Positions 58,057 to 64,000 of a stretch of 64,000 nucleotides of DNA are shown here, one piece after another. Under the pieces are notes generated by a model. It saw only the letters and a program-made list of their open reading frames with translations, ran no database searches and had not been told where the DNA came from. How positions within the stretch are numbered: position 1 is the first letter of the stretch; each line of letters begins with the position of its first letter. The DNA lies in the NCBI GenBank assembly GCA_016584495.1, contig WAID01000005.1:930501-994500 (forward strand), given 5' to 3'. This DNA comes from Celoporthe dispersa. Its lineage: Eukaryota; Ascomycota; Sordariomycetes; Diaporthales; Cryphonectriaceae. A program made the position numbers and the translations under genes.

Positions 58057-59868
58057 TTAACAGTCTACCTGGTTATACTGGTACCTGATACCCAAGGCTA
58101 TAGTTGCACTATTGCTCACCTGCAACCTCTTCACAACGATTAGCCTTCCCACGTCATCCCCTATCCGCTGGATCTCTCCGACCAGCTCTGCAACGTCGAC
58201 AACCAGGCACCCTGTCAGCTGAATCCGCAGCAGCTCCCGCACGCGGGCAAGCGACTGGACATCTGTGGCGAGGAGCGACGAAGACGAGGTAGCAGGCTCA
58301 GGAATGTGGCGCAGCGCCAGCACAAAGAGGGCAGCGGGATGTTCACGAAGGATCGACAGGTGCACCCGTAGCTCTGACATGATGTACGCCGCATCCGCAG
58401 GCCCCGGTGCGCCTCCTCCTGCATAAGGCCTTGGGGACGGCAGCCGCAGGAGGTAGATGTCTGCGTCCTTGATTGGCTGTGCACCGCTAGGCGCTCGTCT
58501 CTGGTGGATGATACGACCCACTGTTTCGCTCTCAGCGGGAGGACCAGTGGCCGCAGCACCAGCAGTACCAGAAGAGGTAATCCTAGCGACAACTGCGGCA
58601 GAACCGGGAGCGGGTGGCGCGGGGCTCGATGCCGTCGTCTCAGTAAGCTGTACGACAAAGTGTAGCGTGGAGAAGAGCCTTGCCAGTGCCTGTGCCGCAC
58701 CTGTGCTGTGAGCACCAATCTAAATGACCGCGCGAGGTTTCTCGCGATATTAGTATTGTATCATCGCATCCTTTTCAGTGAGCGCAACAGGGATCACGAC
58801 CTACTTTCAACTGTACGCTGTATTGTGCGTAGTGGGGGTTGTTTGTGATGAGAAAAGAAGTAGGAGGAGCAGGAGGAGCAGGAGGAGGGGGGGGGGGGGA
58901 GAAAGACGACAACAAGGAGGAAGCAACTTACATCGACGATGCGCACCTTGCCCTGACTAGGCCAGTCGAGCCGCGCAAGGACCTGTGTGATGTTCTCATC
59001 CGTGTCGCCCATGCACCGAAGGAACGCAGGCCACTGCCTCTGCAGCTTCGGACGAGCCGCGCACGCCTCCTCGAACGTCTGCTCGGTGTCAAAGGCGAGG
59101 CCGAACGCGGTTGTCGTCCGCGCCTCTGATGATGATAATAACCGTTTCGCATATTCCTCGGACGGCTCATGCCAGGAGTCTGCAACCGCCTGCTGCTGTC
59201 CCCGGAGCCTGGACGCCCTGGCCATCTGCAGGGACGCAGGGGCGGCTGTCTCGCCCAGGAACATGATGGCGTCCAGGTAGAAGAGCTGGGTAACAAACGG
59301 AGACGAGAGCGCCGTGTGGCCGATGTGGCCTGTCTGTGGCTCTTGCAAGAAGCCTGCTGATGCCGTCATACGCACGACGCTCGTCATCTCGGATTCATCG
59401 ACACCCACTAGATCGGCTACGTCCTTGACGGGCACGCTGCCGGTCAGCGGGATACATGCCAAGATTTGGAAGTCCCCCAGCCACTTCAGACAGGACAGGA
59501 GTTGGCTCTAGGAACCATCCCGCAAATATAGTTTCTTGTTAGCTACTTAGGTACCTTAGTAGGCAGGGTTAAATTACCCGAAATGATAGGGTGGGGGTTT
59601 TTTTTTTCTTTTTGGTGGCTCAGCATACTTGGTAGGAAAGCCGCTGAAGGAGGGCTTCGGAATCCGTGAGCAGGGCCTGTAGGCGATCGATGCTACTCAG
59701 GACTGTACGTCTTGCAGCATGAATTTCATGCGAGGCAGAGGACGGGATGGCTAGATTGGATGTCGAAATATCGGAACTGTAGTTATTACTGTGAAAATAG
59801 TCAGATAGTATTCTGATGGCAGCATTGAGCCTATTGCTGCAGGCATCGAATTGCTCCAGGCTTCCCAT
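58057..59868 (-). CDS. AflS/AflJ-type co-regulator (methyltransferase-like fold)
   Basis: AflS (AflJ) and MdpA-type proteins bind AflR-type factors and help activate their clusters; they resemble O-methyltransferases. Exons on the minus strand are 59868-59629, 59507-58932 and 58719-58057, all phase 0, giving 492 aa. The N-terminal helix region has RTVLSSIDRLQALLTDSEALLQRL. The dimerisation/winged-helix-like part is SQLLSCLKWLGDFQILACIPL with VPVKDVADLVGVDESEMTSVVRM and GHTALSSPFVTQLF. The Rossmann-like part follows (KVRIVD then IGAHSTGAAQALARLF, LHFVVQL). The SAM-binding glycine motif seen in true methyltransferases (DVGGGxG) is altered to IGAHSTG, which suits a regulatory role. The frame is intact. 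Its AflR partner lies directly downstream. Confidence 0.83.
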
Positions 59869-60185
59869 GACGAGCGGTCACATCCGGTCTGTCGCTTCGG
59901 CTTGTGAAGAGATGGGACCGAGGTAGATCAAGCATTATCAAACGGTGAAAGAAAGGCCGATATTTATCATGATGGCGACTATTTAAAACGAAATGCATCA
60001 TCATTGTAGCACCATCGACGTCGGAGATGGCTCCTTGTTTGCGTTTCACGTACTATAGCCGCACTCGGTCGTATCAATTCTAAAAATGGCTGTGCTTGAT
60101 TATGGGACTATATCGGCTTTGGGAGCGTGGACGGCTCAAGACATCTCCACGAGGCTAATACCGAGGAAGCAAAATTTGCTCTGAG

Positions 60186-60216
<31 letters not shown>

Positions 60217-60518
60217 TGTTTTTCCTCTTCTGGTAGCTGCTTGGGTTCGGGAGTCCCTTTTCCATCGCCAATGCTACCTGCAGCCGAGAATAGTGCGTTG
60301 CACAGATAGTTTGTTTCGCCCGACAAAGTTACGGACAGACTCGGCCTCGGCGCGTGCCTTAAGACCGCTTTGCTTTCAGGTACAAATCGCACCTGTCGAC
60401 CGACATCAACATTCTTTGACACCTTTGCAGACTTGACTTTCACTTTTGATCTGACCTAGGCTCAGTCACCTCTTCTTATCTTTCCAAGAAACCTTGCATA
60501 CTACTACCGCCCTCCACA
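59869..60518. other. Divergent promoter region, AflS-like and SDR genes
   Basis: The two genes are transcribed away from each other, so this 650-base region should hold both promoters. A TTA/ATT microsatellite lies at 60186-60217. No further motif is certain. Confidence 0.5.
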
Positions 60519-61462
60519 ATGGCGTCTGACAAGAAACTTGTGCTTATCACAGGTAAGCCGCCACAAATCCGGCCGCGTACATATTGTATCCCGATTCGGA
60601 AGCTAAAGGGAGTTATGCCGCCTCTCCATAGGAGCTAATAGCGGCATCGGGCTGGAGACTGTGGTCAGCCTGTCCCAGGCATCGACAGACTATCACATTC
60701 TCCTCTGCGCCCGCACCCTAGACAAGGGAAACAAGGCGCTGCAGGAGGTCAAGGCCTCCCATGGCGAGTCCCTCAAGAGCCCCATCTCAGTGCTCCAGCT
60801 CGACGTCACGGACGCCAAGTCCATCGACAGCGCAAGGGAGTACATCGAGAAGGAGTTTGGCCGCCTGGACGTGCTGGTGAACAACGCAGCTATCCTCATC
60901 ATCCCTGGCCAGCAGCCCATGGCCAAGATCGAGCTCCTGCGCACGACCTTCGAGACCAACGTGTTTGGCCCTTGGATCCTGACCGACGCCCTGGAGCCTC
61001 TTCTCCAGAAGTCGGCAGGCCCTCTGGTCATCAACGTCTCCTCCGACCAGGGCTCCATCACCAGGAAGCTAGACCCTACCAACCCTGGCGCCGCCATCCC
61101 CGGCGAGCACTACCGTGCCAGCAAGTCCGCGCTGAACATGCTGGCTGCTTGCCAGAGATACTCATACAAGGAGTGGGGCTGCAAGGTCTGCGCCTTCAAC
61201 CCTGGCTTCTGTGTAACCAACCTCGTGAGTTCATCCCCTTCTCGGAATTCTCGGCACCAGAGCATGTCTCAGATCGACCCTGCTGATAGCGATGATTTCC
61301 GCGCAGACCGGAGAGAAAGGCCGCCAGATGCGGGTCGAGCATGGCGCCAGGCCTGCTAGAGACGCTGCCGATGCGCTGGTGGATGTCATTGTAGGAAAAA
61401 GGGATGCTGATCTTGAGAAGAATGGTATGGTGGACTTGGATGGCGGGATACTCCCCTGGTGA
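60519..61462 (+). CDS. Short-chain dehydrogenase/reductase (classical SDR)
   Basis: Exons 60519-60552, 60632-61224 and 61307-61462 give 260 aa. The NAD(P)-binding motif TGANSGIG spans the first intron; LDVTDAKS, VNNAAIL, INVSS (catalytic Ser) and HYRASKSALN (catalytic Tyr-x3-Lys) follow, then NPGFCVTNL at the end of exon 2. Arg in LLCARTL, after the second strand, points to NADPH. It resembles fungal carbonyl-reductase-like SDRs. Its place beside AflR/AflS-type regulators suggests a tailoring step in polyketide synthesis, but SDRs are common and the substrate cannot be read from sequence. The gene is intact, ATG context CACAATGG. Confidence 0.88.
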
Positions 61463-63299
61463 GGCTGATCGGGCAATATCAGCGGTACTTTTTACGAGAT
61501 TAACTAGCTGCCCTACGGCTTGCTTTAGCTCAGCCACGGAGGCTTATTCAATAGACCATTCTCTCTCGCAAACTAGGCTATTAATAATATATTAGTGCCT
61601 TACCTCGCAGAGTGATGCATGGAATTACACCGCCCTAGCAGAGAAACACGGAGCACGAGCAAGCGATGGTAACATGGTGAAAATTCTTTGTAACTATGGG
61701 CTGATGATCATCCGACACAGAATTATGTATGTGTAATCAAACACACGCTGCTCAGGTTGGCCATCTTCACCGAGAAAAGTGAGGAGAACGTGAGTGCTTC
61801 GGCTAGCTTGAAATACGAGCCACGATAGAGGTGCTAGCAAACATGTACTTACCGAGAGCACCAGCTGAGAGATTCCCGTTTGAGTTTATTCAAATATAAT
61901 CCGGGGATATCAACGTCAATAAATTTGCAGTTGGCCAAGATCGCAAATTGTAGACTTATGATTGACAGGAGAAATTCCACCTCGTTCGCCGTAATAACGG
62001 AGTTGTTATTTTTCCAACGGTGCCTTCTCCTAGTAACCCTCGCATAGAGTTGTGGAGTTTTGATGAACTACTTGTGATTTTTTTTTTTTTTTTTTAGGGA
62101 CGCATTCGCGGTCCTCCAGATCACCGTGCTCATCACAGAAAGGCGGATCGAAGTTGGTCACAAGCATGGTAAAAAAAAAATGAGCTTGTTGATTTCTAGC
62201 AACGAGATATTTTTGCCGATGCATGTCCTGGATCCGAATTTTAGGCCTGCCACATTAGCACCGTCGTATCATTATATTGACCAGTACTACAACGAGGGAC
62301 AAAGACGGCGGTGTGTCTAGGAGAAAAGGCACAAATAAATGTCAAAGACTTATCTAAACCAAAGTGTACCATGCTCTGTTCGTTCTGGGAAAAATTGGCA
62401 ACGTACGACTGCCCCTCCTTTGCAGACCTCACGCCAAAGTGGGAGTCTAATCCTAGGCTGAACACGCACTGCTTTCTGGACGACTACCTGCATGTACGGG
62501 AGCTTCTGAGCATCCTGAAACGTCGGTCGCGGTACACACAAGAGATAGTCGAGGTCAGTGCAATCGCGGTGGTGTCGCTCTCAGCACCAATGTTGGCATC
62601 ACATTCGCGAAGATATCCTAGTCTGTCATTGTCTTTCGCGCTGAGCATCTAGAAAAATGCGAGCCATATAGGCGGGACTATCAGTTTGCATATTTTGTCT
62701 CTCCCGGCGCGCTGCGGTGATCCTGTCCAAGGCAAAACGCATGAATAGCGCGATCTTGGGTCCTGCGATGAGGCCAGCTAACGTTTTGACGTAGGGCATT
62801 GTTTAGGGATAGAGGCTGGCAGTATAAGCACCATGTGATCGTAATTCAGATTTTCGATCATGTTCTCTACGTCATTGCGTCTATCGAGAAAGTTCATCCT
62901 CTGCTCGAACCTATTGCCCTAGTGTCAGCTCCTTGTGCGTACTGAAGTAATCGCCGAACCAGATATAAAGCACAATAATCTCACTGTAATCATAGAGATG
63001 GCTTCAGAGGCAAGATACTACAGCTATGCTCCCACATTGATACTTTCAGCACGATCCTCAAGTACGGTGGTGACCATGACTGGCCTCTATATTTAGGAAC
63101 TCCTTGTTTTCCAGGTGGCGAAGACACAAGAAGAGGGAAATCGGGGCTTTCACGCGTAATGAACAAGCTTGAGAGAATTCTCATCTGAAATAGCCTTAAC
63201 TATGCGGCAGGACAGGAAACCAATGTAATTGCGGAGGATCTTCTGTTTTCGTGGTTTCAAACGGGTTACCCCAGGCATTAACAATTTCGCAGCTCTCTC
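61463..63299. other. Gene-poor stretch between the SDR and the PKS remnant
   Basis: AT-rich sequence with a T20 tract near 62079-62096. The + strand frame 62311-62652 is open for 113 codons but shows no motif I know. The minus strand toward 63300 may hold further PKS remains that are no longer recognisable. Confidence 0.4.
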
Positions 63300-63860
63300 A
63301 AAGCTCGGATGCTCAAGGAACAGGCTCCCCGAGTGTAGATAATATGATGTCTTCCAACAATTTTACTGATGCAGTCTTGATGACCGGTTCGACGTTTTCC
63401 TGGGTGTATATGTACTTAGCATGGCAGAGGCTACCGTAGAAAGGCAAAGAAATATGTTTCCTGCCACGAAAAAAGTCGGCCGTGCGGAAGAGAGCACTGA
63501 GCCTGGCTGGTGGTCCGCTGGTGGTCACGAAAGCCTGGCCGAGGGCACTCAAGAAGACCACACTGCACGTAGGCGTGTCGTGGAGATTCCTGGAAATTCT
63601 GGCCTAGGAGATAAGGCTTGATCATTCCATGAGGGAATCCAGCGTCACTAAACTCTTTACCCTGAACAACGTCGAGCTCATGTTGGGCTTCTTCGGCGTT
63701 GGAGTTGGCAGAACATAGGCCCACGAGTCCAGCGCACCATCCGCCCAGGAAGTGGCGTGCAGATTGCGTGATTCCTCATGCACGAGAACGCCCAACTGAA
63801 AGGCCATGCCAGTGGCTTCTGCACCGGTCTGAGGTGTCAGCGCCGTCACTGTCTGTTGTG
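63300..63860 (-). pseudogene. Degraded SAT-domain fragment of a non-reducing polyketide synthase
   Basis: Three overlapping minus-strand frames, taken in turn, follow the order of the starter-unit acyltransferase domain at the N-terminus of non-reducing PKSs: an [14 protein letters not shown] helix with ALDSWAYVL (63849 frame), [12 protein letters not shown] (63724 frame), then VTTSGPPARLSALF and LPFYGSLCHAKYIYT followed by VEPVI (63561 frame). The TSGPP and L-P-x-Y-G..H segments are typical of SAT. The frame must change at least twice and stops occur, so the segment is dead as given. The rest of the gene would lie beyond the right edge or has been lost. Only the fragment is described. Confidence 0.6.
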
Positions 63861-64000
63861 GTGAGTGTATGAATCACCACTGCGACTGACAGGATGTGAA
63901 GAGAATAATAATAATAACAACCATGGACTGCTCTATGTTGGAGGCTTTGTTGTGTTTATATTGTAGTTTTGTGTGTTATGTCTCTTTTTACCTTGGCCTG

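Noticed and set aside
62311..62652. Open frame of 113 codons between the SDR and the PKS fragment
   Set aside because: Looks partly protein-like but has no recognisable motif and the start is weak; not enough to call a gene.

Overview
The window is nuclear DNA of a filamentous ascomycete (Pezizomycotina, most likely Sordariomycetes). The support is GT..AG introns of 50-90 bases with CTAAC-type branch sites, long CT-rich 5' leaders, GC-rich coding sequence, a HET-domain gene, AflR/AflS-type regulators, an intron-bearing tRNA-Leu, and AT-rich repeats that look mutated by RIP (repeat-induced point mutation).

Layout. 1-28.9 kb is mostly housekeeping: a Gap1-type RasGAP, an RPAP1/Rba50-like RNA polymerase II factor, the HIR subunit Hpc2, a DEK-C-like lysine-rich nuclear protein, mitoribosomal uS2m, a small secreted GPI-type protein, and a HET-domain gene. 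29.2-43.1 kb is an accessory block. It holds a 1-kb fold-back element with a solo LTR nested in it, genes broken by nonsense codons, two copies of a TATA-bearing repeat (one RIP-like), an LTR-like unit, a secreted deaminase-like protein, an F-box gene, and two small genes made of micro-exons. A tRNA-Leu at 43.7 kb marks the return to conserved genes: an Spt10-like GNAT/HHCC protein, AP-1 beta-adaptin, and a Mug70-like CBS-PB1 membrane protein. 54.4-63.9 kb looks like the worn remains of an aromatic polyketide (anthraquinone/aflatoxin-type) cluster: a metallo-beta-lactamase thioesterase fragment, a frame-broken AflR-type regulator, an intact AflS-type co-regulator, an intact SDR, and a degraded SAT domain of a non-reducing PKS.

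The most unusual signal is at 40.7-41.5 kb. Seven successive 21-base exons, an 18-base exon and an end exon are separated by ordinary introns of 56-78 bases. All introns are phase 0, so each micro-exon encodes one coiled-coil heptad. A second small gene at 33.5-34.0 kb has exons of 31, 9, 18 and 21 bases leading to a zinc-knuckle-like motif. I know of no described fungal family with this architecture.

A caution: five otherwise good genes are broken by single-base frame changes (RPAP1-like x4, uS2m, HET, F-box x2, AflR-like x2). Nearly all are +1 and several lie in homopolymers. In the probably essential genes this points to sequence or assembly error; in the accessory genes real decay is possible.
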